From the NCBI RefSeq assembly GCF_023634765.1, contig NZ_JAMLFX010000001.1:1066928-1125427 (forward strand): a stretch of DNA of 58,500 bases, written 5' to 3'. The stretch is from Pseudomonas sp. AKS31. GTDB lineage: Bacteria; Pseudomonadota; Gammaproteobacteria; Pseudomonadales; Pseudomonadaceae. Shown here piece by piece: positions 1-9,253 of this stretch (position 1 is the stretch's first letter; every line of letters starts with the position of its first letter). A model generated the notes under the pieces. That model was given only the letters and a program-made list of their open reading frames with translations. It was not told the origin of the DNA and made no database searches. The position numbers were made by a program, and so were the translations under genes.

Positions 1-210
1 GCCCTGGCTTTCCAGTGCAACATGTACGTCGTCGTTGCCGATGTTGACGTACTTGCGGATCACGTCGACCAGTTCCTTCTGCAAGGCTGGCAAGTAATCC
101 GGCGTGCTGCGCTGGCCGCGCTCATGCGCCACGATGATCTGTAGACGCTCTTTCGCTACCGAGGCGGTACTTGGCTTTTTGTTGGCACGAAAGAAGTCAA
201 AAAGGTTCAT
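1..210 (-). CDS. minE: MinE, cell division topological specificity factor (partial)
   Basis: The first 70 codons are present; the 3' end lies outside the window. The protein begins [20 protein letters not shown] and continues with the helix [10 protein letters not shown] that in MinE binds MinD and stimulates its ATPase, followed by the start of the dimerising topological-specificity domain ([18 protein letters not shown]). MinE drives the pole-to-pole oscillation of MinCD and so restricts FtsZ rings to midcell. Its ATG shares one base with the minD TAA stop (TAATG), so the two genes are translationally coupled. The usual length is about 84 residues, so roughly 14 codons are missing. Confidence 0.95.
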   Translation of the reverse strand, partial: MNLFDFFRANKKPSTASVAKERLQIIVAHERGQRSTPDYLPALQKELVDVIRKYVNIGNDDVHVALESQG

Positions 211-1022
211 TACCTACCTCCAAACAGGCGCTCGAAGAATCCCTTCTTCTCGACATCGAGGAAACGGTGGGCTTTTTCTTTGCCCAGCAAACGATCGACG
301 GTATCGCTATACGCCTGACCGGCATCGCTTTGGTCGTCGAGAATCACCGGTACACCCTGGTTGGATGCCTTGAGCACCGCCTGGGACTCCGGGATCACGC
401 CAAGCAGCGTTACCGAGAGGATTTCCTTGACGTCTTCAACGCCAAGCATTTCGCCCTTTTCAACACGCTCCGGGTGGTAGCGGGTGATCAGCAGGTGTTC
501 CTTGATCGGGTCTTCGCCACGTTCGGCGCGACGCGATTTGCTCGCCAGCAGGCCGAGCATGCGGTCCGAATCTCGTACCGAAGACACTTCCGGGTTGGTC
601 ACGACGATCGCTTCGTCAGCGAAGTACATGGCCAGGTGTGCACCTTTTTCAATACCGGCCGGGGAGTCGCAGACGACGAACTCGAATTGTTCCTTGAGCT
701 CCATCAGGACTTTTTCCACGCCTTCGACAGTCAGCGCGTCTTTGTCGCGGGTCTGACTGGCGGCGAGTACGTAGAGGTTTTCCAGGCGCTTGTCTTTGAT
801 CAGGGCCTGTTGCAGGTTGGCTTCGCCGTTGACCACGTTGACGAAGTCATACACCACGCGGCGCTCGCAACCCATGATCAGGTCAAGGTTACGCAAGCCC
901 ACGTCGAAGTCGACGATCACTGTTTTGTGGCCGCGCAGAGCGAGGCCGGTACCGATAGCGGCGCTGGTGGTGGTCTTACCCACACCACCCTTGCCGGATG
1001 TAACCACGAGAATCTTGGCCAA
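210..1022 (-). CDS. minD: MinD, septum-site determining ATPase
   Basis: Membrane-associated ParA/MinD-type ATPase of 270 residues that recruits MinC to the membrane and is displaced by MinE. The deviant Walker A motif KGGVGKTT is at residues 11-18, and the C-terminal amphipathic membrane-targeting helix ([12 protein letters not shown]) closes the protein. Translation starts at a TTG codon preceded at about 9 bases by AGGGG; no ATG fits the family N-terminus, so the TTG start is preferred. It sits between minC (169 bases upstream) and minE (one-base overlap), the usual minCDE order. Length and motifs are those of the family and nothing looks degraded. Confidence 0.97.
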   Translation of the reverse strand: MAKILVVTSGKGGVGKTTTSAAIGTGLALRGHKTVIVDFDVGLRNLDLIMGCERRVVYDFVNVVNGEANLQQALIKDKRLENLYVLAASQTRDKDALTVEGVEKVLMELKEQFEFVVCDSPAGIEKGAHLAMYFADEAIVVTNPEVSSVRDSDRMLGLLASKSRRAERGEDPIKEHLLITRYHPERVEKGEMLGVEDVKEILSVTLLGVIPESQAVLKASNQGVPVILDDQSDAGQAYSDTVDRLLGKEKAHRFLDVEKKGFFERLFGGR

Positions 1023-1191
1023 GGTGTTTCACCCCTAAGGAAGAAGGACTTTTTAGCCCCTGAAAAACATCTCTTGAAAACTACTGCAGTCGGACAGCCT
1101 TGGCTGGAATTCGGCTTTTGGCCTTTTTCCTACTTCGTTTGAGCCGTTTTCGCTACGTTTTAGAGATGCTTGGAAAATGCGGCAGTATCCG

Positions 1192-1929
1192 TTAAAGCCG
1201 AATGATGTTCAACACGTCGCCCGACAGGCTGACCTGTACGCCCGAGCCCCACATAGGGTCGCGACGCAAATCTTCGGAGACCTTGTAATGACCGGCGATG
1301 GAGATCAGTTCAGCGCTCAATTGCTGACAGAAAATCCGTGCCTTGGTATCACCCTTCACGCCGGCCAGCGCCCGACCACGCATCGGGCCGTATACATGGA
1401 TGTTGCCATCGGCGAGAAGTTCCGCCCCCGGACTGACCGAGGACACCACGACCAGATCGCCACCCTGTGCGTATATCTGTTGGCCACCACGTACTGGCGT
1501 GGTGATGACGCGGGTCGGTTTGACGGTGGGTTCTGGCGGTTTTTCCGGTTTCTTTTTGACTTCCGGTTCCGGGGCTTCCAGTGGTCGCTCACGGGCGCCC
1601 GACGGTGGCAGCACCGGAATGTCGATGGCGATGGCGGCGGCGATGTCTTCGATGCGGCTGGCGCGAATCGCCAGAGTGCGCAGACCATGTTGACGGCACA
1701 CACGCATCAGGCCCGGCAGATCGACGGCGCCTTCGCTCGGCGGCAGTTTGTCCAGCGCCAGAACCAGCGGCGCGTTGCTGAAGAAGTTCGGCGCCTGGGC
1801 GACTTTGGCGGCCAATTGCCGATCGAGGCTTTCGAGGTCGTTACGGGCCAGTTCCAGCACAGTAATGGCCAGCATGCTGCCCTTGAGCTGGAATACGGGA
1901 TCTTGGTCTAACGGTTCGGTTTGGCTCAT
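1192..1929 (-). CDS. minC: MinC, septum-site determining inhibitor of FtsZ
   Basis: Inhibitor of FtsZ polymerisation, 245 residues from the chosen start [10 protein letters not shown]. The N-terminal FtsZ-interacting domain (about residues 1-110) is followed by a proline/lysine-rich linker ([18 protein letters not shown]) and the C-terminal beta-helix domain with its glycine-rich turns ([20 protein letters not shown]), which dimerises and binds MinD. An in-frame extension upstream exists, but it has no homologous look and would run into the divergent promoter region shared with lpxL, so the internal ATG is chosen. Promoter signals for the min operon must lie in 1930-2046. Confidence 0.95.
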   Translation of the reverse strand: MSQTEPLDQDPVFQLKGSMLAITVLELARNDLESLDRQLAAKVAQAPNFFSNAPLVLALDKLPPSEGAVDLPGLMRVCRQHGLRTLAIRASRIEDIAAAIAIDIPVLPPSGARERPLEAPEPEVKKKPEKPPEPTVKPTRVITTPVRGGQQIYAQGGDLVVVSSVSPGAELLADGNIHVYGPMRGRALAGVKGDTKARIFCQQLSAELISIAGHYKVSEDLRRDPMWGSGVQVSLSGDVLNIIRL

Positions 1930-2046
1930 GTCGGCATACAACGGCTTGTCACTAAAAGTGCCGAGACTTATAACGAGAACGCCCGCAGGCCGCAAGCCGG
2001 GTCGAACGATGTAGAATGCGCGGCCACTGTATTTACGGAAGCTTTA

Positions 2047-2979
2047 ATGGATCGCCCGCGTTTTCGAACAGCCTTTTTATCGCCACGCTTCTGGCCGCTC
2101 TGGTGCGGTCTGGGGCTTTTGTGGCTGATCGTCCAGTTGCCGTATCCGGTCTTGCTGACCATCGGTCGAGTTTTGGGCGCCTTGATGTATCGCGTGGCCG
2201 GCGACCGGCGGCGCATCGCCAAGCGCAATCTTGAACTGTGCTTCCCGGAAAAATCTGCCGCCGAGCGCAAACGCCTGCTCAAGGAAAACTTCGCCTCCAC
2301 CGGCATCGCTTTCTTTGAAATGGCCATGAGTTGGTGGTGGTCGCGCGAACGTCTGGCCAGGCTGGCCCACGTTGAAGGCCTGGAGCATTTGCAAAAGGCC
2401 CAGCGCGAAGGCAAAGGCGTGATCCTGATGGCGGCGCATTTCACCACGCTGGAAATCGGCGCGGCGTTGCTCGGTCAGCAGCACACCATCGATGGCATGT
2501 ACCGCGAACACAAAAACCCGCTGTTCGATTTCGTCCAGCGCCGGGGGCGCGAGCGGCACAATCTCGATTCGCTGGCAGTGGAGCGTGACGACGTGCGCGG
2601 CATGCTCAAACTGCTGCGCTCCGGGCGCGCGATCTGGTACGCACCGGATCAGGACTACGGCGCCAAACAAAGCATCTTTGTGCCGCTGTTCGGTATTCAG
2701 GCTGCGACCGTGACGGCGACGACCAAGTTTGCTCGTTTGGGTAAAGCGTTGGTGGTGCCGTTCACGCAGGAGCGTCTGGCTGACGGCAGCGGTTATCGCT
2801 TGGTGATTCATCCGCCGCTGGAAGATTTCCCCGGCGAAACCGAAGAGGCTGATTGCATTCGTATCAATCAGTGGGTCGAGAGTGCCTTGCGCGCCTGCCC
2901 CGAGCAATACTTGTGGGCGCATCGGCGCTTCAAGAGCCGTCCACCGGGCGAGCCGAAGCTGTACGCCAAACGCGGTTGA
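2047..2979 (+). CDS. lpxL: Lipid A biosynthesis lauroyl (late) acyltransferase
   Basis: Inner-membrane LpxL/HtrB-family acyltransferase of 310 residues that transfers a secondary acyl chain from acyl-ACP to the lipid A precursor. An N-terminal membrane segment is seen at about residues 15-45. The catalytic HX4E motif is at H131-E136 (HFTTLE), followed by the family block DGMYREHKNPLFD and a later APDQDYG segment. It is divergent from minC, as I recall for P. aeruginosa PA3242/PA3243. Which late acyltransferase it is (lauroyl, LpxL1 versus LpxL2) cannot be settled from sequence alone. Confidence 0.9.
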   Translation: MDRPRFRTAFLSPRFWPLWCGLGLLWLIVQLPYPVLLTIGRVLGALMYRVAGDRRRIAKRNLELCFPEKSAAERKRLLKENFASTGIAFFEMAMSWWWSRERLARLAHVEGLEHLQKAQREGKGVILMAAHFTTLEIGAALLGQQHTIDGMYREHKNPLFDFVQRRGRERHNLDSLAVERDDVRGMLKLLRSGRAIWYAPDQDYGAKQSIFVPLFGIQAATVTATTKFARLGKALVVPFTQERLADGSGYRLVIHPPLEDFPGETEEADCIRINQWVESALRACPEQYLWAHRRFKSRPPGEPKLYAKRG

Positions 2980-3014
2980 TTCACCCATCCTTTCAAGCAC
3001 CATGGAGTGTTGCG

Positions 3015-4172
3015 ATGAGCCCAGCTGAACCGGTCACAGGTTTGATTCTTTCCGGCGGCGGGGCTCGGGCGGCGTATCAGGTGGGGGTGCTTGCGGCGAT
3101 TGCCGAATTGCTGCCGTTGGGCGCGGACAATCCGTTTCCGGTGATCGTCGGCACCTCGGCCGGGGCGATCAACGCCGTCAGCCTGGCCAGTGGCGCTACC
3201 GACTTTCGCGCCGCCATCGAACGGCTGACCTTGTTCTGGCAGGGCTTTCGCAGCCATCGCGTGCTGCGCAGTGACTGGCCCGGGGTTATCCGTCAGGCCA
3301 GCCGCTTTGTCAGTCACAGCCTGCTCGGCCTCGGTCGGCAACTGCCGGTGGCGCTGCTCAACAGTTCGCCGCTGCGCGAACTGCTCAATGAAAAGCTGCA
3401 CATGCCGGGCATCGCCGAATCCATCGCGCGCAAGCGATTGCACGCGGTGGCGGTGACCGCGTTCGGCTATGAGTCGGGGCAAGCGGTGACGTTCTATCAG
3501 GGCGGCGGCAAGATCGATGCGTGGTTACGTCATCGGCGAATTGGCGTGCCGACGCAGTTGTCGGTTGAGCATCTGTTGGCCAGTTCGGCGATTCCGTTGT
3601 TGTTCGCGCCGGTGAAAATCGGTGATGAATATTTCGGTGATGGCGCCGTGCGGCAATCAGCACCGATCAGCCCGGCATTGCATTTGGGCGCGAGCCGGGT
3701 GCTGGTGGTCGGTGTCAGCGGCAACCCGCGCGGGTTTGATCCGCAGCAGCCGCTGGAACGCGCCTATACCGGGCAACAGCCGACGCTGGCGCAGATTGGT
3801 GGGCACATGCTCAACAGCACGTTTATTGACAGCCTGGAGAGCGATATCGAATTGCTCCAGCGTCTCAACCAGTTCAGCCACTTGATGCCCGCCGGCACGC
3901 CGACGCGTGAATTGGGTGTAGCGCCAGTGGAGGTACTGGTGATTTCGCCGAGTCAGCCGATCGACGAGATTGCGGCACGGCATCGCCAGGAGTTGCCGGC
4001 GGCGTTGCGTTTGTTTCTGCGTGGGCCGGGGGCGACCAAGACCAGTGGGGCAGGGGTGTTGAGTTATCTGCTGTTCGAGGCGGGGTATTGCAGCGAGCTG
4101 ATTGATCTGGGGCGGCGTGATGCGTTGGCCAAGCGCGAGGAGCTGAGCCGGTTTTTGGGATTGCCATTTTAA
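3015..4172 (+). CDS. Patatin-like phospholipase family protein
   Basis: A 385-residue patatin-fold serine hydrolase. The glycine-rich oxyanion motif GGGARAA is at residues 14-20, the nucleophile elbow GTSAG has Ser48, and the Asp of the Ser-Asp dyad lies in DGA near D209. No signal peptide is visible, so it is probably cytoplasmic or membrane-associated. It begins 35 bases after lpxL on the same strand and may be cotranscribed with it, which would suit a lipid-remodelling role, but the substrate is unknown. The start MSPAEPVTG is chosen because the patatin domain begins at once and the upstream in-frame extension overlaps lpxL. Confidence 0.88.
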   Translation: MSPAEPVTGLILSGGGARAAYQVGVLAAIAELLPLGADNPFPVIVGTSAGAINAVSLASGATDFRAAIERLTLFWQGFRSHRVLRSDWPGVIRQASRFVSHSLLGLGRQLPVALLNSSPLRELLNEKLHMPGIAESIARKRLHAVAVTAFGYESGQAVTFYQGGGKIDAWLRHRRIGVPTQLSVEHLLASSAIPLLFAPVKIGDEYFGDGAVRQSAPISPALHLGASRVLVVGVSGNPRGFDPQQPLERAYTGQQPTLAQIGGHMLNSTFIDSLESDIELLQRLNQFSHLMPAGTPTRELGVAPVEVLVISPSQPIDEIAARHRQELPAALRLFLRGPGATKTSGAGVLSYLLFEAGYCSELIDLGRRDALAKREELSRFLGLPF

Positions 4173-4174
4173 AG

Positions 4175-4254
4175 CAAAAGATCGCAGCCTTCGGCAGCTC
4201 CTACATTGGAATGCGCTATCCCTGTAGGAGCTGGCGAAGCCTGCGATCTTTTGA
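4175..4254. repeat. REP pair, family A (inverted)
   Basis: Two inverted copies of a roughly 25-base palindromic element (core GATCGCAGCC-TCGGCAGCTCC) separated by about 20 bases, lying between the convergent patatin and Tsx-like genes. It has REPIN architecture typical of fluorescent pseudomonads and probably also acts as a transcription barrier. Related copies in this window are at 9802, 31244, 39801 and 41946. Confidence 0.85.
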
Positions 4255-4260
4255 TTTTTA

Positions 4261-5046
4261 TCAGAAGTGGAACTTCACCAGGAAGCTCGTAGTGCTCTGA
4301 TTGGTCTTGAACGCGCCGGTATCGTCGATGCCGTACTTGTCTTTCCAGTAGTCGTATTCCACACCGACATACAACTGTTTCTCGCCGAAACTCAGCGCCT
4401 TGCCCAAGTCATATTTGATCTGTGGGTTGAAGTGCAGGTTGGCGTGGTAATCGCCTTTGGAGTTGGAGTCGTTGTCGGTGACCCAGTCCATGAAGCCGTC
4501 GATCAGGATGTCCGATTTGCCAACCGGGATGGTGTAGGACCAGACCGGGGTGATCTGCCAGACGTTGTCGCCGGCGCGAGCACCTTGGGTGTGGCGCTGG
4601 TAGAAGTTCAACTGGAAGTAGTCGAAGCCCGGGATCGCCAGGTCGAAGCCTGGACCGATCAGGTACGACTCGGTGTCGCCTTCGCCGAACTCGTAAGTCA
4701 TCGCCAACAGGACATCTTTGATCGGACCGAACTCGATCTTCTGGTCGAGCACCTTGCCCAGCGAGATGCGCGGGCTGAACTCGCCGTAGTAGGTATTAGG
4801 GCCGTTGCTGAAGTCCTTGCCACCGTTGTAGAAGATTTTGTCGAGGAAGAAGAAGTTGTCCCCGTACTTCCATGCATCGGCGTGTTCGAAGGTGACTGTC
4901 TGCTGGATGCGCGGGTTGACCTGGAAGTCCTTGCCATACAGGTAGGTCAGGCTGTTGTTCTGCCATTGCAGCAGGCCCTCGGCCATGGCTTGGCCGCCGG
5001 CCAACATCGATCCCGCGAGCATCAGGCTGGTGCACATACGTTTCAT
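4261..5046 (-). CDS. Tsx-like nucleoside-specific outer membrane channel (copy 1)
   Basis: A 261-residue outer-membrane beta-barrel with a clear signal peptide (MKRMCTSLMLAGSMLAGG, cut after AMA). The mature part has alternating aromatic strands (SLTYLYGKDF, FNPQIKYDLGKAL, LYVGVEYDYWKDKYG) and a C-terminal phenylalanine (KFHF), the BAM recognition signature. It is of the Tsx/OmpK nucleoside-channel type. The next gene upstream at 5420-6205 is a close paralog of identical length. Position beside urate catabolism genes suggests uptake of purine nucleosides or bases; that is inference from context. It has its own leader of about 370 bases. Confidence 0.85.
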   Translation of the reverse strand: MKRMCTSLMLAGSMLAGGQAMAEGLLQWQNNSLTYLYGKDFQVNPRIQQTVTFEHADAWKYGDNFFFLDKIFYNGGKDFSNGPNTYYGEFSPRISLGKVLDQKIEFGPIKDVLLAMTYEFGEGDTESYLIGPGFDLAIPGFDYFQLNFYQRHTQGARAGDNVWQITPVWSYTIPVGKSDILIDGFMDWVTDNDSNSKGDYHANLHFNPQIKYDLGKALSFGEKQLYVGVEYDYWKDKYGIDDTGAFKTNQSTTSFLVKFHF

Positions 5047-5419
5047 TCGGTTGCTCCCAAAGTAGGTGTTCCACGTTATTTTTTTAAGATCGGCGCTCTG
5101 GTGTGGCGCCTTTTTTCGTTACTGCAAAAACTCATCCGATCGGTCAGCTTCGTTGCTGTTAGCAAGAGCTGAGCCAAGGCTTTCGAAAAGCAAAAAAACA
5201 CCCGCTCGGCTGCTGAAAAACAGTCGATTGAGTGTGTTTTCGGGATGCCTCGGTACTGACCGGGGCCGGGATAAGTTGGCTTTTCGGTCAGGAATTAAAT
5301 CCGGGCTTTTTTTTAGACCGAATTCAGAAGGCCGCGGAGAATACTGACTCCTCGGCCCGCTCTCAAGTGCCCCGCAAAAGAGCACCGACGACAGGCATGG
5401 GGCACGGTTGCGGGCCATC
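5047..5419 (-). other. Intergenic region between the two Tsx-like genes
   Basis: This 373-base stretch contains no convincing gene. On the minus strand it holds the 3' untranslated region and a likely terminator of the upstream channel gene (see 5192-5240) and the promoter of the downstream copy. A frame on the minus strand happens to stay open across it into the upstream gene, but it shows no protein-like composition. Confidence 0.6.
5192..5240 (-). terminator. Probable rho-independent terminator after Tsx-like copy 2
   Basis: Read on the minus strand, an imperfect hairpin (arms ACACTCAATCGACTG and CAGCAGCCGAGCGGGTGT around TTTTT) is followed by a run of seven T. It lies about 180 bases downstream of the stop of the 5420-6205 gene and upstream of the next channel gene. 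The arms pair imperfectly, so confidence is moderate. Confidence 0.5.
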
Positions 5420-6205
5420 CTAGAAATGCACCTTTGCCAGCAGGCTGGCGGTGTTCTGATGGGTGTCGAAGTTGTGCGTGTTTTCGACGCCGTATTTATT
5501 TTTCCAATAGCTGTACTCGGTACCGACATACAGCTGTTTGTGGCTCCAGCCCAAGGCTTTGCCCAGGTCGTATTTGATCTGCGGATTGATATGCAAATTG
5601 GCGTGGTAGGTGCCGCGCGAGTTCTCATCGTTGTCGACCACCCAGTCGAGGTAGCCGTCGATCAGCACATCGGAATTGCCCAAGGGAAAGCTGTAGGACC
5701 AGGCGGGCGTGATCTGCCAGACGCCGTCGCCGGGACGCGGGCCTTCGGTGTGGCGGCGGAAGATGTTCAGGGTGACGTAGTTGAAGCCCGGCACCTTGAG
5801 GTCGAAGCCGGGGCCGATCAGGTAGGCCTCGCTGTCGCCTTCGCCGTACTCGTAAGTCATGGCCAGCAGGACGTCTTTGATCGGGCCAAACTCGAGTTTC
5901 TGGTCGAAGATCTTGCCGAACGAGAAACGCGGGGTGAATTCACCGTAGAACGCGTGCGGGCCTTTGTTTGCGTCTTCCTTGCCGTTGTAGAAGATCTTGT
6001 CGACGAACAGGAAGTTGTCGCCGTACTTCCACTTGTCGGCGTGCTCGAAGGTCAGCGTTTGCTGGATCGATGGGTTGATCGCGAAGTTCTTGCCGTACAG
6101 GTAGCTGAGGCTGTTGGTCTGCCACAGCAGCAAATCGCCGGCCATGGCCTGACTCGCGGCCAGCAGGCCGCCACTCAACAGAACGTTGGTTTGCGTGCGA
6201 ATCAT
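5420..6205 (-). CDS. Tsx-like nucleoside-specific outer membrane channel (copy 2)
   Basis: A 261-residue outer-membrane protein paralogous to the 4261-5046 product along its whole length (shared SLxYLYGKxF, TFEHADxWKYGDNF, DKIFYNG and FGPIKDVLLAMTYE blocks, same KVHF/KFHF end). The signal peptide runs from MIRTQTNVLLSGGLLAASQAMA. The chosen ATG is preceded by an AG-rich stretch (AGAGGGAGC); a longer frame upstream reads into the REP element and is rejected. The tandem pair probably arose by duplication and has since diverged, perhaps for different nucleosides. A role in purine uptake is inferred from the adjacent permease and urate genes. Confidence 0.85.
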   Translation of the reverse strand: MIRTQTNVLLSGGLLAASQAMAGDLLLWQTNSLSYLYGKNFAINPSIQQTLTFEHADKWKYGDNFLFVDKIFYNGKEDANKGPHAFYGEFTPRFSFGKIFDQKLEFGPIKDVLLAMTYEYGEGDSEAYLIGPGFDLKVPGFNYVTLNIFRRHTEGPRPGDGVWQITPAWSYSFPLGNSDVLIDGYLDWVVDNDENSRGTYHANLHINPQIKYDLGKALGWSHKQLYVGTEYSYWKNKYGVENTHNFDTHQNTASLLAKVHF

Positions 6206-6257
6206 CTGTTGCTCCCTCTTGTTTTTATTTTTAAGGCGCAGAGCTGTTGCGTGCCCT

Positions 6258-6351
6258 TGTAGGAGTGAGCCTGCTCGCGAAGAGGGCGTGTCAGTTGCCA
6301 TCACAGTTGAATGACACAGCGCTTTCGCGAGCAGGCCCGCTCCCACATGGG
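6258..6351. repeat. REP pair, family B (inverted)
   Basis: Inverted pair of the family with core GGAGCGAGCCTGCTCGCGAA, here as TAGGAGTGAGCCTGCTCGCG and its reverse complement about 70 bases on. It lies between the NCS2 permease and the Tsx-like genes. Other family B copies are at 36486, 40879, 45620 and 51328. Confidence 0.85.
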
Positions 6352-6363
6352 AATATCGTGTTG

Positions 6364-7722
6364 TCAGTGCTGGTGTGCGTGGCAGTCGTTGATCGCTGCG
6401 CGCTCTTTGCCGCCGAGAATGTTGAACAACAGGTTCAGCGTCAGTGCGCTGAGTGTGGCCATGGCGATGCCGCTGTGGGTAATCGGGCTCATCCACATCG
6501 GCAGATGCGCGAAGAACTCCGGACGCACCACCGGGATCAGGCCCATGCCGATGCTCACCGCCACCAGCAACTGGTTGCGACGGTCGCCGATGTCGGCTTC
6601 CTGGAGAATCTTGATGCCGGTCGCGGCAACCATGCCGAACATCGCAATCGCCGCGCCACCGAGTACCGCCGGTGGAATCGACGCCACCAGAAACGCCGCT
6701 TTCGGCAGCAGGCTCAGGACGATCAACAAGCCACCGGCAACGATGGTCACCGAGCGGCAGCGCACGCCGGTCATCTGCACCAGACCGATGTTCTGCGCGA
6801 AAGAAGAGTGGGTGAAGGTGTTGAAGAAACCCGCCACAAACGAGGCACCGGCATCACACAGCAGGCCACGGCGCAGCATACGCGGGCAGACTTCCTGGCC
6901 GGTGATCTTGCCCAGGGCGAGGAACATCCCGGTGGACTCTACGAAGATGATCACCACCACCAGACACATCGACAGGATCGGTGCCAGATCGAATTTCGGC
7001 ATGCCGAAATGCAGTGGGGTGACGAACTGAACCCATGGCGCGTTGGCCATGCCGCTCAGATCGACCATGCCGATCGCACCGCATAGCAAGTAGCCAAAGC
7101 ACATGCCGATCAGCACGGAGATATTGACCCAGAAACCGCGCATGAAGCGGTGAACCAACAGAATGGTGCCCAGCACCAGAGCGGCGATGGCCAGATAAAT
7201 CGGTGAGCCGAATTGCGCAGCAGCGGCGCCGCCACCGGCCCAGTTCACGGCCACGGGGAACAGCGACAAACCGATCGAGGTGATGACCGTGCCGGTCACC
7301 AGCGGCGGGAAGAAGCGCACGACCTTGGACATGAACGGCGCGATGAGCATGCCGAAGAAACCGGCGGCAATCGTTGCGCCGAAGATGCCTTGCAGGCCGA
7401 TACCGGGCATGCCGGCCATGGCGACCATGCTGCCGACGGCAGCAAAACTGGCGCCCATCATCACCGGCATGCGGATGCCCATCGGGCCTATGCCCATGGA
7501 CTGCACGATGGTGGCGATGCCGGCGACCAGCAGGTCGGCGTTGATCAGGAAGGCAATTTCTTCACGACTCAGGCCAGCGGCCTGTCCAATGATCAGCGGT
7601 ACCGCGATGGCACCACCGTACATCAGCAGAACATGTTGCAAACCGACTAGGATCAGTTGCAAAAGGGGCAATCGCTGAATGGCGGGTGCGTCGGGGATGC
7701 GCGCTTTGGACAGCTCGGACAT
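6364..7722 (-). CDS. NCS2-family nucleobase (uric acid/xanthine type) permease
   Basis: A 452-residue inner-membrane transporter with about 14 hydrophobic segments. The NCS2 signatures are visible: a QH pair in the first membrane segment (LVGLQHVLLMYGG) and the ESTGMFLALG motif that shapes the substrate site. Overall it resembles the xanthine/urate branch (XanQ, UacT) rather than the AzgA adenine/hypoxanthine branch found at 23805-25154. Location directly after puuD supports urate or xanthine uptake. It starts at ATG 7722 with the N-terminus MSELSKARIPDAP. The exact substrate is inference. Confidence 0.88.
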   Translation of the reverse strand: MSELSKARIPDAPAIQRLPLLQLILVGLQHVLLMYGGAIAVPLIIGQAAGLSREEIAFLINADLLVAGIATIVQSMGIGPMGIRMPVMMGASFAAVGSMVAMAGMPGIGLQGIFGATIAAGFFGMLIAPFMSKVVRFFPPLVTGTVITSIGLSLFPVAVNWAGGGAAAAQFGSPIYLAIAALVLGTILLVHRFMRGFWVNISVLIGMCFGYLLCGAIGMVDLSGMANAPWVQFVTPLHFGMPKFDLAPILSMCLVVVIIFVESTGMFLALGKITGQEVCPRMLRRGLLCDAGASFVAGFFNTFTHSSFAQNIGLVQMTGVRCRSVTIVAGGLLIVLSLLPKAAFLVASIPPAVLGGAAIAMFGMVAATGIKILQEADIGDRRNQLLVAVSIGMGLIPVVRPEFFAHLPMWMSPITHSGIAMATLSALTLNLLFNILGGKERAAINDCHAHQH

Positions 7723-7813
7723 GCAACACCTCGGATCTTTTTTATTCTTGTGATTGAACAGCTGTCGGGTTGCTCACAGCTGTTTCTTTGCATCAGGTAA
7801 ACCGCGTTGCGGT

Positions 7814-7881
7814 CAATCGCTGGCAAGCCAGCTCCCACACAGGCCGTACAAAACCCTGTGGGAGCTGGCTTGCCAGCGATG
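7814..7881. repeat. REP pair, family C (inverted)
   Basis: Inverted pair with core TGGGAGCTGGCTTGCCAGCG, between the NCS2 permease and puuD. Near-identical pairs occur at 25362 and 27208. Confidence 0.85.
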
Positions 7882-7891
7882 CTTTTACGGC

Positions 7892-9202
7892 TTAGTTGGT
7901 CTGTGCTCCCTGGGCGATCCATGCACCGATCAGGTCACGTTCCTGCTGGGTCATCTGCGTGATGTTGCCCAGTGGCATGATCTGCGTGGTGATGGCTTGC
8001 GCCTGGATGCGTGCCGCGTTCTGACGGATCTGCTCTGGGGTATCGAGCATCACACCCGCAGGTGCCGCACTGAACAACGGGCTGGTTGGTTTGGCCGAGT
8101 GGCAAACCGCGCAACGTTCTTGAATCACGTTGTGCACTTTGTCGAAGGCCGGACCTGCATTGGAGGCTTGCGCCGGTGCTGCTGCGGGTTCGGCAGGGGC
8201 TGCCGGTGCCGCTTCAGCCGGTTTCGCGCCACCGCCCAGTGCCGTTTCCGGCAGCGGTTGGTACTCGATTTTGGCGGGTGCCTTTGCCACTTCCGGCGCG
8301 GTCGACATCGGCATCGGGCCGGTGACGTACGCCAGACTGATCATGCCCACCGCCGCAACCGGCAGGGTCCAGGCAAACTTGTGGCTGTCGTGGCGGGTGT
8401 TGAAGTAGTGACGCACCAACACCGCCAACACCGCGATCCCGGCCAGGATCAACCAGTTGTACTGGCTGCCATAGGTGCTCGGGAAGTGGTTGCTGATCAT
8501 GATGAACAGCACCGGCAGGGTGAAGTAGTTGTTGTGACGCGAACGCAGCAAGCCTTTGGCTGGCAGCGCCGGATCCGGCGTGCGGTTCTCGGCAATCGCG
8601 GCAACCAGTGCACGCTGCGCCGGCATGATGATGCGGAACACGTTACCGACCATGATGGTGCCGATGATCGCGCCGACGTGCAGGTACGCACCACGACCAC
8701 TGAACACTTTGCTGAAGCCATACGCTGCGCCGATGATCAGCACAAACAGAATGAAGCCGAGCAGAGCAGGACGTTTGCCGAGCGCCGAGTCGCACAGGAA
8801 GGAGTAGATGAACCAGCCGAGGAACAGCGAGCCGATACCGATGGCCACGCCTTCAGGGCCGCTCAGGGTGCTGCCCGGAGCCAGCAGGTAGAGCGTCGGG
8901 TTGGAGTAGAACACCACGCACAGCAGCGCGATACCCGACATCCAGGTGAAGTAGGCTTCCCATTTGAACCAGTGCAGGTTCTCCGGCATCGCCGGCGGGG
9001 CCAGTTTGTATTTTTCCAGGTGATAGATACCGCCACCGTGGATCGCCCACAGGTCACCGGCCAGGCCGGTTTTCGGGTTGACGCGGTTGAGGTTGTTCTC
9101 CAGCCAGACGAAGTAGAACGACGCGCCGATCCAGGCCACGCCAGTGATCATGTGAACCCAGCGCACGCTCAGGTTCAGCCATTCCAACAGATGTGCTTCC
9201 AC
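7892..9202 (-). CDS. puuD: PuuD, membrane urate hydroxylase with C-terminal cytochrome c
   Basis: A 436-residue membrane protein that oxidises urate to 5-hydroxyisourate, first step of the pathway encoded here. About eight membrane segments make up the N-terminal urate oxidase domain (WVHMITGVAWIGASFYFVWL near the start). An Ala/Pro-rich linker leads to a c-type cytochrome domain with heme motif CAVCH at residues 364-368 and a likely axial Met at about 409, so electrons go to the respiratory chain rather than directly to oxygen. The start codon is GTG (9202) with GAGAGG upstream. The next gene upstream is allA. Confidence 0.92.
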   Translation of the reverse strand: MEAHLLEWLNLSVRWVHMITGVAWIGASFYFVWLENNLNRVNPKTGLAGDLWAIHGGGIYHLEKYKLAPPAMPENLHWFKWEAYFTWMSGIALLCVVFYSNPTLYLLAPGSTLSGPEGVAIGIGSLFLGWFIYSFLCDSALGKRPALLGFILFVLIIGAAYGFSKVFSGRGAYLHVGAIIGTIMVGNVFRIIMPAQRALVAAIAENRTPDPALPAKGLLRSRHNNYFTLPVLFIMISNHFPSTYGSQYNWLILAGIAVLAVLVRHYFNTRHDSHKFAWTLPVAAVGMISLAYVTGPMPMSTAPEVAKAPAKIEYQPLPETALGGGAKPAEAAPAAPAEPAAAPAQASNAGPAFDKVHNVIQERCAVCHSAKPTSPLFSAAPAGVMLDTPEQIRQNAARIQAQAITTQIMPLGNITQMTQQERDLIGAWIAQGAQTN

Positions 9203-9253
9203 AGTCTTTACCTCTCGCCTGTCACTCTTGTTGTCGAGTGATCAGACCTTCTC

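Noticed and set aside
171..1142. Long open frame on the plus strand opposite minD
   Set aside because: High-GC shadow: it is antisense to the well-supported minD, has no family-like content and begins within minE.
4175..4254. REP pairs as CRISPR repeats or insertion-sequence ends
   Set aside because: They are single inverted pairs without regular spacing, spacers, cas genes or a transposase; no CRISPR array was found anywhere in the window.
5119..5628. Frame on the minus strand spanning the Tsx-like intergenic gap
   Set aside because: It starts inside the upstream channel gene in another frame and has no recognisable protein character; the gap holds a terminator.
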